Shown here piece after piece: positions 14,601-23,828 of a DNA stretch of 64,000 nucleotides. The translations under genes and the position numbers were made by a program. The stretch comes from Manduca sexta (taxonomy: Eukaryota; Arthropoda; Insecta; Lepidoptera; Sphingidae). The notes beneath the pieces are model-generated. The model was not told the origin of the DNA. It saw only the letters and a program-made list of their open reading frames with translations, and searched no databases. Every line of letters starts with the position of its first letter. The first letter of the stretch is position 1. The stretch is from assembly GCF_014839805.1 (NCBI RefSeq), contig NC_051118.1, positions 5,386,391 through 5,450,390 of the forward strand, given 5' to 3'.

Positions 14601-15844
14601 GTATAAACCAATAAATCAACATAATATTAGTAATTTTTAAAATACCCAGTTTACGGAACACCCTGTACCTGTTGATTGGACATATTGTGTAATGAAGCAT
14701 GTATGTTGCAGATTTTGAGGAAGACGAAGACAGTGACGAGCCGATGCCTCGGCCGCAGCCGCCGCGGCACTATCTACACGACACCAATGTTCAGGTACAG
14801 AGTGTTTATTAATATTGGTATTTTTTGCGGTTAGATACTTTTTTGGTTTTGTAAAAAAGCCGTTTTTTGCACTGGCTTGCCCATTTTTTATTATAATGTA
14901 AAAACCAATGTTGGAATGCCAGTGTAATACTGATAAATTATGTTTTTAGCTTTTTGTTTTTTGGTAAGAATGTATGGTTTTTTTTCGCACTGGCTTGTAT
15001 TTTTTTTTTATTGAATTGAAAATTATTTTAATCTGTCATTGGCATACAAAATAAAGACTTCAAATTACACGTAAAAGAGGTTCTCATCACCTGGGTGTAA
15101 GGTCCAAAATGGGAAAATAATTTTTTCAGTATCCATATTTTTGTTATTTCATTAATTATTTTGCTTTTTTTAAATGTATGATGTCGGTTTTATTCCAGAG
15201 CATGGCACCAAGTGTCAAAACGTAAACTAGAGTTGTGCTTGAAATTATTCATTACAAGGTTTGTTTATCTGCACGATTTTATTTGACTTCATTCATTAAC
15301 ATTATTTATTTATTTGGCTGCAGTTTTTTGGTTTGTAAATAGTAAATGGTTTGAGGGGATTTTGGAAGCTTATAATATTCGATAAATTCTCACACTCGGA
15401 ATTATAGTTCTATCCCATAGCCTTGGTTTTAAGTCAAAACTGGTGTAAAACAGGAATGTACTTGGTTATATGTTCAGTTTATGACCCCCCACGTAATTAT
15501 TTCGCCTCATGTTTTTATAGACTGTATAAACTAACATTACATGGAAAACATTAGCCATTTGTAAACCAATATAAAATCCATTTTATATTAATGTTGAGTA
15601 TAATAGAAGGTGAGAAGTCTGTGTTAACTATATTCAAATATAGTTAATTGGGGTTTTAACATTACATTTTAGTAGTCTTTAACTTATTTTTTCATACATA
15701 TTCCACTAACGTGTATCTCTATAATTTTCGATCCTATCAATCTATTCGAATTAAATTTCGATTAATTCGAATGAATCGATGTTCCCGCAGGACACGCCGC
15801 CGCCGCTGCCGGCCCGCACCGGCCACTACTACCCTCGCACATAG
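56..15844 (+). CDS. Dyb: Dystrobrevin, 3' part (16 exons, 5' end outside window)
   Basis: Adaptor of the dystrophin-associated complex under the plasma membrane. Exons: 56-207, 1020-1128, 2351-2517, 3098-3225, 3556-3659, 4306-4397, 4722-4760, 5528-5640, 5788-5968, 9821-9921, 11087-11172, 11787-11849, 12501-12596, 13414-13464, 14712-14794, 15791-15844 (stop TAG). Phases join throughout and give about 538 residues. Exons 1-2 match the EF-hand-like region ([20 protein letters not shown]). Exon 3 is a ZZ zinc finger with CSAC, CTRC and CQDC pairs and a final H-x4-H. Exon 4 carries the family stretch KSFRCVPER and [13 protein letters not shown]. Exon 6 ([14 protein letters not shown]) and exons 8-9 ([20 protein letters not shown]) are the two coiled coils that pair with dystrophin in known members. 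Exon 13 has [16 protein letters not shown], as in vertebrate dystrobrevins. The C-terminus is acidic then proline-rich ([15 protein letters not shown]). The start codon and first EF-hand exons lie upstream of the window. Confidence 0.95.
261..348 (+). repeat. Half copy of a fold-back repeat ending in a poly-G run
   Basis: The stretch containing ATCGCGGTTTAAATATTTTA and GACGTTTCGAAGACTTTACA recurs at about 48690-48780, and as one arm of the palindrome at 5283-5444. This copy runs directly into an uninterrupted G tract near 336-347. Confidence 0.6.
505..690 (-). repeat. SINE-like dispersed repeat (family with ACTTACCATCAGGT motif)
   Basis: Its reverse complement includes a CGCCTGCTT/GCCGGCATAATTATG-type stretch and a TTACCATCAAGTGCC segment. 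Related sequence is at 36230-36408 and 20650-20735 on the plus strand. A piece of about 70 bp at 1655-1725 looks like the same 3' part. The family has not been identified by name. Confidence 0.45.
1187..1428. mobile_element. Fold-back MITE of about 240 bp
   Basis: The ends are long inverted repeats: CCCCCTTATTCATAGACGTT at the left and its near-exact complement ending TATGAATAAGGGGG at the right. The pairing continues through TGTGATAACAAG, GTTTCTCA and GGGCCGTTGTGATTGG toward a short central loop. There is no open reading frame. It lies in a dystrobrevin intron and is a non-autonomous inverted-repeat element; the superfamily is not clear because the flanking duplication is not clean. Confidence 0.8.
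1429..2350 (+). other. Dystrobrevin intron, repeat-filled
   Basis: Contains a SINE-like tail (about 1655-1725), unassigned GC-richer DNA to about 1965 with no convincing reading frame, and a dispersed repeat at 1972-2283 that ends some 70 bp before the ZZ-domain exon. Confidence 0.5.
1972..2283 (+). repeat. Dispersed repeat family R1, long copy
   Basis: Begins near CAGCCCCGTATTATATACTT and contains AGTCCACCATGCTGGC, CCTCACGATGTTTTCCTTCA and TTAGAAAAGTCAGAGGTGTG. A nearly identical copy is at 10621-10940 (+). An inverted copy is at about 8051-8350, and shorter copies are at 34910-35030 (-) and 45094-45195 (+). It appears to be a moderately young lepidopteran short interspersed repeat. Confidence 0.8.
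3240..3345 (+). repeat. Pyrimidine-rich low-complexity tract
   Basis: Just after the exon 4 donor, the intron is almost only T and C (TTCTTCTCGTC, CTTTCCTACTCTTTC and so on). The open frames across it are low-complexity artefacts. Confidence 0.7.
5283..5444. mobile_element. Palindromic fold-back element of about 160 bp
   Basis: The left arm GATTTTATCGCGGTTTTTTT followed by ATATTATAATTTACTCCCGACGTTTCGA is mirrored on the right by TCGAAACGTCGG and a run ending GCGATAAAATCCGA. The arms are about 55 bp around a short centre. Single arms occur at 261-348 and 48690-48780. It lies in the intron before the dystrobrevin coiled-coil exon. Confidence 0.75.
5999..6228 (+). repeat. Dispersed non-LTR/SINE-like repeat R2, 5'-truncated
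   Basis: Contains GGATGGCGAGCGCAGTGGAA, TTCAAGGTGTTGGATGG and CAGGCGAACGGCAAGCTCGT, and ends in an AATAAAAAAA tail. Longer copies are at 32679-32989 and 41797-42096 (+), and a tail copy at 63350-63455 (-). The shared A-rich 3' end with variable 5' end fits retroposition. Confidence 0.75.
7895..9026 (-). CDS. Unrecognised small secreted protein, nested in dystrobrevin intron
   Basis: I do not recognise the family. Exon 1 is 9026-8654, exon 2 is 8022-7895; the donor reads G|GTATGT, the acceptor TTTCAG, and phases join. The start is the first ATG after the promoter, giving a clear signal peptide ([20 protein letters not shown]). A hydrophilic Lys/Ser/Glu-rich stretch follows, then helical segments containing [12 protein letters not shown] and, in exon 2, [12 protein letters not shown]: two C-x10-C units. 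The frame then reaches DSSE. Either it stops a few codons later (GTAAATAAATAA), or GAG|GTAAAT is a donor to an exon near 7486. That exon in phase gives only nine codons, whereas another frame there stays open for 36 codons. Length is about 167-180 residues. Function is unknown; secretion is inferred from the signal peptide. Confidence 0.65.
8051..8350 (-). repeat. R1 dispersed repeat, inverted copy
   Basis: Reverse complement of the 1972-2283 and 10621-10940 repeat, recognisable by AACATCGTGAGAAAACCTGC, GTGGTGGACTAAGGCCTAAT and CAGCAGTGGGCCAGTATGTA. It sits in the single sure intron of the nested orphan gene. Confidence 0.75.
9104..9134 (-). promoter_or_regulatory. TATA box and initiator of the nested orphan gene
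   Basis: On the minus strand TATATAAA (9134-9127) is followed by an arthropod-like initiator TTCAGCA with its A at about 9105, so the spacing is close to 30 bp. The first ATG downstream is the signal-peptide start at 9026, giving a 5' leader of about 80 nt. Confidence 0.55.
9605..9712 (-). repeat. Non-LTR retrotransposon 3' tail (R5)
   Basis: On the minus strand it ends ACAATAAACTTCTTTCTTTC, that is, an AATAAA signal then a TTTC-rich tail. A second copy with the same end is at 46115-46200. No reading frame remains. Confidence 0.55.
10621..10940 (+). repeat. R1 dispersed repeat, long copy
   Basis: Near-identical to 1972-2283, with an added 3' end reading GGCAGTCCGTTCCACACCCA and ACTAGGCTATCGCCGC. 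It lies in the intron before dystrobrevin exon 11. Confidence 0.8.
11255..11445 (+). repeat. Degenerate dispersed repeat
   Basis: The pattern ATGCTAATGTATAAAACTGA, later TTTTTATCCCAGGAAAACTT and GCGGAGCCGCAGGCAAAATC then TAGTATAG, resembles the old interspersed repeats that end in a 'gaagccgcgggcaaaatctagta' string and are frequent in moths and butterflies. Related debris is at about 7585-7655 and 16690-16850. The assignment rests on memory of the motif. Confidence 0.4.
11563..11650. repeat. (AT)n microsatellite, about 44 units
   Basis: Uninterrupted alternating A and T over 88 bases in the intron before the dystrobrevin cassette exon. The apparent YIYIYI reading frames across it are artefacts. 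Confidence 0.98.
12226..12470 (+). repeat. tRNA-derived SINE (R3), plus orientation
   Basis: Starts with a decayed tRNA-like head containing CAAATTCGAATCC (box B-like). It continues with TTTTTCTGCTATATATCAAC and a body matching the copies at 33545-33790 and 52105-52357 in inverse sense, ending near CCCCTTTGGAGATAAA. It lies just before the exon at 12501. Confidence 0.7.
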
Positions 15845-16045
15845 CTCCATAGTTATATATATATAGGATGTATATTTGTGTTTCCTAGGATGGTACGTTT
15901 TCAATTGCCGCGACCGCTAGCGTAATGATGCTACATTGTTTGATAGTGGTTGGAGTTCGAAAGGTTTTTTGAGTTTTTTTTTTTTAGTTTTTCAGTTTTG
16001 GGTTGGAGTTTAATGAAAATATTGAAATTATTTCTCGTTAATAAA
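15845..16045 (+). other. Dystrobrevin 3' UTR with possible poly(A) signal
   Basis: After the TAG the sequence is AT-rich. An AATAAA lies at 16040-16045, about 200 nt after the stop. The 3' UTR could be longer; no GT-rich downstream element was proven. Confidence 0.4.
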
Positions 16046-18588
16046 ATACTTCTATAAAAGAAGTGTGGATTAAATTTAATTTAATCGTAATTAAACTGAA
16101 ATACAATGGCAAAATTATTATTTTAATTTGATAAGAATTGGCTTCAGGTAACTGTTTACCGATACAACGAATGTCCATATAAATAACTTGAAAAGAAATA
16201 TGTTATTGATGGAATTTTTAAAAAATTAAGTTAATGATTTTATTTGATGCCAAAACAACCTTTTCGAACTTCATCCACGTATATGAGAAGTAGCGATGCA
16301 TAATAAATCCGTTAATTAAGACAGATGTATCCCTATTCCGCAGATGTTTGGAGAACAATTGTTTTTATGTAAATATATGTTTTTCGCTTTATGTGTCTAG
16401 TCGACGCTGGTTTTGTTTTGTTTGGATTGAGGCAACTATGATCGGTACATTATGATGATACTATATGTATTAATATAACTTCCAAATGTAATAAGTTATA
16501 TTTCTGATTCGAATCGAATGAAGAAATTTGTTGGTTATTACGAGGATACGAAATCGTAGTCTAAAATGTCTATTAATATTTAACTAAAGCGGGCATTATT
16601 TTGTCCATCTACCGAAAATTTCGGTTGTTCAAAACTATTAAGACATTTGGTAAGGATCTATTGTTTATAAGTAAATCTATTGTCTATATATTATAATACT
16701 TGCTTTTGCACTGACTTTTTTCGAAAAAGATTTTTCGTCATAAATATTTAACCGGGATAAAAAGTTGCACTCAAGAGTGCTTCGTATTAATTAAAAAAAA
16801 ATCCAAATCGGTTTAAATAAACTCTTCAATTTTACATATTAGTATAGATAATCCAACCCTTAGTCCAGTGTAGTAGATAGACCTAAATCTTAACAGTAGA
16901 GGGGGTACGCGGCTGTGGATCATAATATAATACGAACTGAAAACTAGAATATTAATATGAATATTCTTATTCGTTTTCGTATTCTCGTAGTAACAACGGT
17001 ATAACTGCATATCTATCGTGAAACGTCTATTCTGTCGCCTCTATTATTTAAAACATATTCCTTTCTCCGTCTTCCATTAGTCAATTCCTTCCAAAAACGT
17101 ACAAATATGTCAATTGATACTTCCCCTTCGCTTGATTTAAATTTATCCTACAAAGAAATGACGTTTTGCTGAAGGATAAAACTTTAATGCTAATTCAACA
17201 TTGAAAATCTAAAAGTATATCAGCTTGTGTGAGTCTTAAACCTTACTACAGGGAGGTTTCTTGCAAATCTAATCCAGTACTTAAATCTTAATAGGATTAG
17301 TTAACCAGGAATTTTGTATAGTTCGGGAATATGGATCATCCATCCTAGGCTACTTCTAAGTCAGAGTAAAATTATATAACGTCAAATAATGTTTTTTTTT
17401 AATTTACTATAAAGCTCTGGGCTGTATACTTTTCGATTTTCTGCCACTTACTGATTCGATTACTTGAAACTACAATGTTTCTCGCTATACTATTTCCCTG
17501 ACCCATACTGTACTCATATATTTTATCGTTTTAACAAACGAAATTTCCTATTCGAGAATTATTGGCTTGCCGACAATAGCCAAAGTAATGGATATTGCAG
17601 CTAAAGATACAATGTTAGCTTCTAATGTTTGCTCACAACCACTTAATTTGAAGACTGATAAAATTATCACAACCACCGTATGTGGAAACCAAATTTTTGA
17701 AACCAAAACTTATTTAGTTTATATAATGTATGGCAGCTATTACAAAGAAAATACTAATTTGTAACAAAAAATCGTTTTGGGTTATAAAAACGATCATTTT
17801 TAAAAAAAGAATTAAAGTGAAAATTGACTTTTAGACATTTCTTACATTGTAGCTCTGCTAATTTTATAATTTTTTATTGTTTTTTTAATATATAAAAATG
17901 GCATGATGGGAATGACAATCCCATTTGTCATGAATTGGGGGATCCTGACCCCCAACATTTTACCCTGCATTCCGCCCCTGTCGTGTAAATTGTATTAAAT
18001 GAATTGTCCTGTACTTAACAAAAGTGGCTTGTATTTGCGAATTTATCAATTTTTATGGATTTTTATTGCTCATTTACAATCAGAAAGACAAATTATAAAT
18101 GACGTATGCATTTTTTTATTTAATATTATTCTGCAAAGGGCTCAGTTAGAATATTCAAAATACCATTAAAATTTGATTAAAACTTATAACGGACTTTCAA
18201 AAGTCTTTGAACTTTAAAAGAAAATTTAGAATGCACGAAAAAATTATAAAACAAATCAACCAAAGCATTTTTTTTATGCAAGTTTAAATAAACTTACTAT
18301 TTTAAACTGAGCCCTATCGTTATGGAAACAGACATTATAATGTGGACACCACGTTTTAACTAATATATAAAATTATAATAAAATTTAAAATTAAAGACGA
18401 TCGATGGTTTTAACCTTTCGTAAAGACAGCTATGTCGTGATTCTATACCTCTAAAATATTTATACATTTCTAACTACTATACTCGATCAGAAAATTAAAG
18501 AAGTCCTAAGATTTATATGATTTAGTTCAACTAATCATGCATATTATGAGTCATGACATAATTGAGCGTATAGCATCGTTAATATAGC

Positions 18589-18775
18589 GATATCGCGCCC
18601 GATCCTAAAAACTATCCTAACCGCTTACGAAGCGTTAACGGTAAGAATGAACCAATCAAAATAACATCTGTAAACATGTCAAAATCTGATTGGTCCATTT
18701 TCACCGTGCTACCGACGACAGCTGGTATCGTTTATAGTAATCGGCAATGATCGCTTAATTGGTTTTCTGAGGTAT
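18589..18775. mobile_element. R7 MITE, diverged copy
   Basis: Carries the family core GAATGAACCAATCAAAATAA, ACATGTCAAAATCTGATTGG, and an end resembling GGTATCGTTTATAG. It is the most diverged of about eight copies of this short inverted-repeat element in the window. Confidence 0.5.
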
Positions 18776-20290
18776 AGAATCGATTCGTCAAAATTAGGCT
18801 AAGTGTTTGCATATCATTTTATCGATAATTTCATGCACGAAGACGCGCCTCACTACTTTATAAGGACTTAGTGAGCGTGAGCAGTATGAGTACACACGCA
18901 CATTACGATGAATCGGGGAAGTGTTTGAATCAGACCCCTTGCCCCGAAACCCCCCCCCCCCCCCCCCTGGAAAAATGGAGGGACGCGTCGTCGCGAATGA
19001 AATGACCTATATTAGAGTTTCATATTTAACATTGTATAGTGCAATATATTGTTATATGAAGGTACGTGGTCTTGCCTACATGTGATGGACTTATTTATTG
19101 TGTTTATAGATCTGTTATATGCGAAAACATTTTCGTGGCATTGTTTTTTTTTTTTTTAATATCGATCCAAAGCATATTATTAGGTTTATGTAGTGTGTAA
19201 GTTATTGTGTACTTAGCGGGGCAAATTTGACGCATTTATCAGTTAACAGGTATATTAAAATAAATTTAAATATTTTTTATAAATAAAGACTTCTAATGCA
19301 TTTATTAATTACCATTCAGATATATTAGTACTTAAAAAATGTTTGGTAGATCAGATATTTTTATTTACAGTTCCCATGCATTCAGATCAACTATAAATTA
19401 ATCAAGTTGGAAAAAATGAAACTACTTAATTCGAAATCAAACTGATTAATTATCGAAAATGTAAAAACATCCGCCCCGCATATACTTACGTAGATATTGT
19501 TTATTTAAGTGTTTTAAGGTACCCCCCCCCCTTTCTCTCTCGTCCCTCCCGCGTACTAAATGGAAAATCGTGATATGATATTAAGTACTTAAACAGAAAT
19601 ATTTTGTAAACGATGTTTGTAGTTGTTGGCCAGTGGTGTAAAAAAATAGATTTGTGTTCGATATGACATAGTCTCCTCTCTAATCCTGTGGGATTAAAAT
19701 ATCCAACTAATCATGTAAAAACCATACTTAAATATGTATAGTATGATTTCCTTACTGATAATAAAATACTTTACAATTTTAAATTAATTTATTCGTATTA
19801 TGATTTTGTTTCTATAAAAACATCTAGGTGAAATATTTGTTTCATCTAATTGACGTAAAAATTATGTACTCATTTTACTATCGATTATGATTAATCGATA
19901 CTCGATGTAATCGATATTTTTTATAACCACTGGCCAAATACATGCAATGTAAATTCATGATACAGCAATGTGGAGATATAAACGTAAGTACATAATGTAA
20001 CCTTTTATACTATTCGGATTGGATAGATTTTGTAATAGGGTAGCGGTAGGTGTATGTCTAATACTTAATGTATTGTGGGTTGCCATGGCGACAGAAATAA
20101 CTCAATATTATAGATAACTGTAATATATCAAATCTATGGGGACAAAAAATAGTGTACATGATTATACTATTGGTACTTAAGTATACATTTGAGTTTAGTT
20201 GTACTATTGGTGTGCCCAATTTTTTAAATTCGTGAATAATTTTTTCGTTATATACTTCTATATTTAACATAATTATAAATGTGTCGATTG

Positions 20291-20642
20291 TTAAGGCGAT
20301 ACCTCAAGGTCCATTTTCATACATTTTGTTTCGCCTTTAATCTGGGTAACTAAACAAGTATTGGCAAGTAAAGAATTTAAATTCACGTCTAGTTAGTGAT
20401 TAGTTCTCGCAGTTGAAAGAAAAATGTAAAAATAATTAATAATCATGGATATTTCGGCCTTTAAAATTGAACATATTCAATTTTAAAGGCCAGGCCATTA
20501 TTTTTACATTTTTCTTTCAACTGCGAGAACTAATCACTAACTAGACGTGAATTTAAATTCTTTACTTGCCAATACTTGTTTAGTTACCCAGATTAAAGCC
20601 GAAACAAAATGTATGAAAATGGACCTTGAGGTATCGCCTTAA
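20291..20642. mobile_element. 352-bp near-perfect palindrome flanked by TTAA
   Basis: The left arm begins TTAAGGCGATACCTCAAGGT; the right arm ends with its complement, ACCTTGAGGTATCGCCTTAA. The arms pair over about 170 bases with very few mismatches around a short AT-rich centre near 20445-20480. There is no coding frame. The TTAA at both ends is the target duplication typical of piggyBac-type transposons, so this may be a fold-back MITE mobilised by such a transposase; the family is an inference. Confidence 0.85.
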
Positions 20643-20649
20643 GGCGTAA

Positions 20650-20735
20650 TCGTCTCTTGTCACTCACCATTCTATTGGACCCAACTCCACTTACCATCAG
20701 GTACAGTGGAGTCACTTTGCCGTACTATAAAAAAA
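20650..20735 (+). repeat. SINE-like fragment
   Basis: Contains CCCAACTCCACTTACCATCA and GGTACAGTGGAGTCACTTTG, ending in an A-rich run. It shares its 3' part with 36230-36408 and lies directly beside the TTAA palindrome. Confidence 0.5.
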
Positions 20736-21510
20736 ACATGCAAATAAAAATTTGCTTTTTTAGTTTTAATACAAACAGGTATGTGGTAAGGTTTAATTCT
20801 TTTGATGTGAGTTATTTCTGTCTTCATGGCAGTTCAATAATCTATAACTATACATAGGAGATGGCACAAATTTCTGAAACACTCATTTTCTATACATATT
20901 ATCTACATAAATATAATGTGATCGTCGTTTCTTTTTTGATATAACAAATGTAAACTTCCATTTTTTATCTGTATCGTATACGTCTAGGTACACTTAAATA
21001 AAATTATTACTTATAAGTATATATTATATGCATATTAACCGAATATATTTGATGAGGTGTTTTGTATTTGTGTATAAAAAATAATGTTATTTCTGACTGA
21101 TTGTGAAAGGCGGTCTTATCTTGGTTCCTTGAGTCCTTTATAGAGAGGCCTATTTGTTTCCCCGAAAATTCGGCTTCGTCTTCGGTTTCGGCCGCTAGTC
21201 TTTCTGTCACAATGCCGAACGTGTTCGGGTTGGAACGGAGGCGAAGTATATTTATTTTCGGCCAAAATGTATTAAAGCGAAATTGACAGAGTGTTATAAG
21301 GTTGTGATTTCAACGAATGGTTTGAAAAGTAGAGAGTATCCGCGGTATATACGTGTATATGTGTAGTTTGACGAGCTAAGACCGCCTCTCAAGGACACGT
21401 ACTATACATGGTATTGTAAGAACTTATCATCGCAACTGTAAACATTCCATTGCTTGTGAATTTTGTGTTTTATTTAAACCTAATACTTTTGATTTACAAA
21501 ATGTTTCTCT

Positions 21511-21605
21511 GGCATAGGCTCACTCCTTACATCATGGGACGGAATACACACGGCGAAAAGTGGGTGCACCAGGTCTGCCTCTGCCTACCCATTCAGAGAT
21601 TTAAG
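21511..21605 (+). repeat. R3 SINE fragment, head missing
   Basis: CATCATGGGACGGAATACAC, GCGAAAAGTGGGTGCACCAG and TGCCTCTGCCTACCCATTCA match the 3' body of the tRNA-derived SINE family. Confidence 0.6.
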
Positions 21606-22166
21606 GAATGAGTGTATGAGCTCTCTTGCATAGCATTTTCTTTCGTGCTACACGGTGCCTGATGGTGAGCTATAATTTAGTCCCAATATAAAGACGATAA
21701 AATAAATAGTATAGTATACCTCTCGACGGTCGCTAGAATTATTTTTATGCAGATAACTAAATCTTTAGGGCTATTTAAATTGACTCCCATTTTTATTTTC
21801 GCGCATATCTGTTTGTGAATAGAGGTATTCCAGCCTGGTTCCTATACAGGAGTGTAAATGTAGGTATATATTTTGAATTCTATTTTAGAAAATAAACTTA
21901 TATACCCTTATAGATGATTATAAATTTGACTAAATAAAAAACGTATCAATTGCAATTAAATTTAATATTTCTTATTAAAATATAAATCTAGCTTCTAACA
22001 AAAGTATACACAAAATATCTTAAGTACATAAATGGCACTAAAATAACCTAAACTACAAATATCACTAATTTGTGTCAGACATTGTGTGGAGCAACGGGAA
22101 GCAGTAGTGCTAACACGCCGCATTACTGGGTCTGGAGAAGCTTCAAGTAACCATTAACACACTATA

Positions 22167-22335
22167 ACTACCGTAATCAATACGACACCAATCTTTTTTT
22201 AAATCCATCGCGAAAACGAACCAATCAGAACAAAGCTTTTTGACATGCTTACAAATGACGTATTTTGATTGGTTTATTCTCTGGATCAGTCGGAGATTAA
22301 AATTGAGATCGTTTATTGAAACCGATAGTAAATAA
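22167..22335. mobile_element. R7 MITE copy
   Basis: Core CGAACCAATCAGAACAAAGC, TTTTTGACATGCTTACAAAT, TTTTGATTGGTTTATTCTCT and an end GAGATCGTTTATTGAAACCG. The internal and terminal inverted repeats fold the copy back on itself. Confidence 0.7.
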
Positions 22336-22980
22336 TTGCCAAATTAAGTACACTACGTATAACGAATTATTAAGCAGTCAACAACAATAAATCTTTTTTT
22401 GTTTTAGTACAAAATAATCAAATATAACAGCTTTTAAAAAGTAAGCTCAGTGCCGTATCTAGGGCGGTGCCAGTTGTGCTCAGACACTGCTACTTATATA
22501 CAGCCGATTGAATGAACCATCTTGAGTGCTATCTTGAAATCAACAACGAAATCGATTAACTGGAAATAATTTATTTCATTTTCTTTCAATGGGTTATATT
22601 AAGTATTTTCTTATCATTGACCCGAAGACAGCCGTTTGAAAACATGTACAGACCTTGGAGGGACGCCGAAATAAACGGATCAGGACCAAGTATTAGGTCA
22701 AGCGTTGCAATATTATGAAAAGCTCGTAGCGGCCTCATAAAAACTGAGTTATTCTAAGCTAATTACCGGTGAAATCTAGATGTTTAGTTGACAATTTTTT
22801 TATAACAACGAAGTATACGTGTAGTACTGGCTAGTACTGTGCTACTACTTGAGTATGTCTTCTATTCATAGCCAAGTGGTAGGTCATACATTACACATTT
22901 TATAACAAAAACAACGTACACTTATATTTAAAAGTACATCTTAAGTGTAACATAAAGTTTTGAGTATTCGAAAGCCAGTA

Positions 22981-23153
22981 ACCGTTATATTCAATAAACG
23001 ATCCTAATCGCTTTTTCCGACCTATCTCCGAAATGGACCAATCAGAACGAAGCTTTTTGACATGCTTATAAATTATTTATTTTGATTGGTTCATTCTCGG
23101 AATCGGATCGAAGTTTGAGATTGAGATCGTATATTGAAAACGGCTGTAAATAG
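22981..23153. mobile_element. R7 MITE, best-preserved copy
   Basis: The left end ACCGTTATATTCAATAAACG and right end CGTATATTGAAAACGGCTGT are inverted repeats. GGACCAATCAGAACGAAGC and TTTTGATTGGTTCATTCTC mirror each other inside. It has no coding capacity. Confidence 0.75.
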
Positions 23154-23294
23154 TACTCATTATAACAAAAGCGTTTGCTTATCGACATTTTTCAGCTAAA
23201 ACCAACTAACTACAAAGTACAGTTAAATATTTTAAAAATAAAATTACCCGAAAACTATTTTTGGATGTTTATTTTTGTTTCTTTTACGTCACCT

Positions 23295-23322
23295 CTTTAT
23301 TGTAATGAAAATTACAATAAAG
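23295..23322. other. 12-bp perfect stem with GAAA loop, AATAAA on both strands
   Basis: CTTTATTGTAAT, GAAA, ATTACAATAAAG forms a perfect hairpin in which each strand reads AATAAAG. It is about 500 bp past the transporter stop, so it could supply a poly(A) signal on the minus strand. Function is unproven. Confidence 0.5.
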
Positions 23323-23635
23323 ATTACAACATTAAAATGAAACATTTTTAATTATGGCGAAGTTTGAAAATTTGTATGACAGTTAATATTATATCGAAAA
23401 ATATTTGACAGAATTAAACTCTTCGCAATATTACGAGGTAACGCCTTCAACTAAATTTATTCTGGATAAAATAATATACTCAATAGGAAATCTAGTTGTT
23501 GGGAATGTGAGATGGAAATTTGTCGACGCGCTTACGTCATAATTACAATGAAAGCAGACGAGCGTTCAAGAAAAACACAACTCTTCTAACGCTTTGATCT
23601 GTGTCAGTTAAAACGCAACAAGTATACTTATATAT

Positions 23636-23800
23636 AGCCGATTTTAATAAACGATCCTATACGCTATCTTCGGATCGACAACGAAAATCGACCAATCAGA
23701 AAAGATTCCTTTTTTAATTTTACAAACGACTTTTAGGTTTATTCTTACCAAGGAACCAAATTCAGCCACTTAGAATCATCTACAAAAATCGGCTTAAAAT
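23636..23800. mobile_element. R7 MITE copy, right half degraded
   Basis: AGCCGATTTTAATAAACGAT at the left end and AAATCGACCAATCAGAAAAG in the core match the family. The right inverted repeat is largely lost. It ends close to the transporter stop codon. Confidence 0.5.
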
Positions 23801-23828
23801 AAAATCTCATAAAACAATTTAAACTTAA

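Larger units (their letters stand above)
16046..23828. other. Intergenic DNA between two converging genes
   Basis: AT-rich and without a supported gene between the end of dystrobrevin (+) and the end of the sugar transporter (-). It contains MITE copies (18589-18775, 22167-22335, 22981-23153, 23636-23800), an 18-base C run (18950-18967), a TTAA-flanked palindrome (20291-20642), SINE pieces (20650-20735, 21511-21605) and a short hairpin (23295-23322). The small open frames here are unsupported. Confidence 0.7.
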
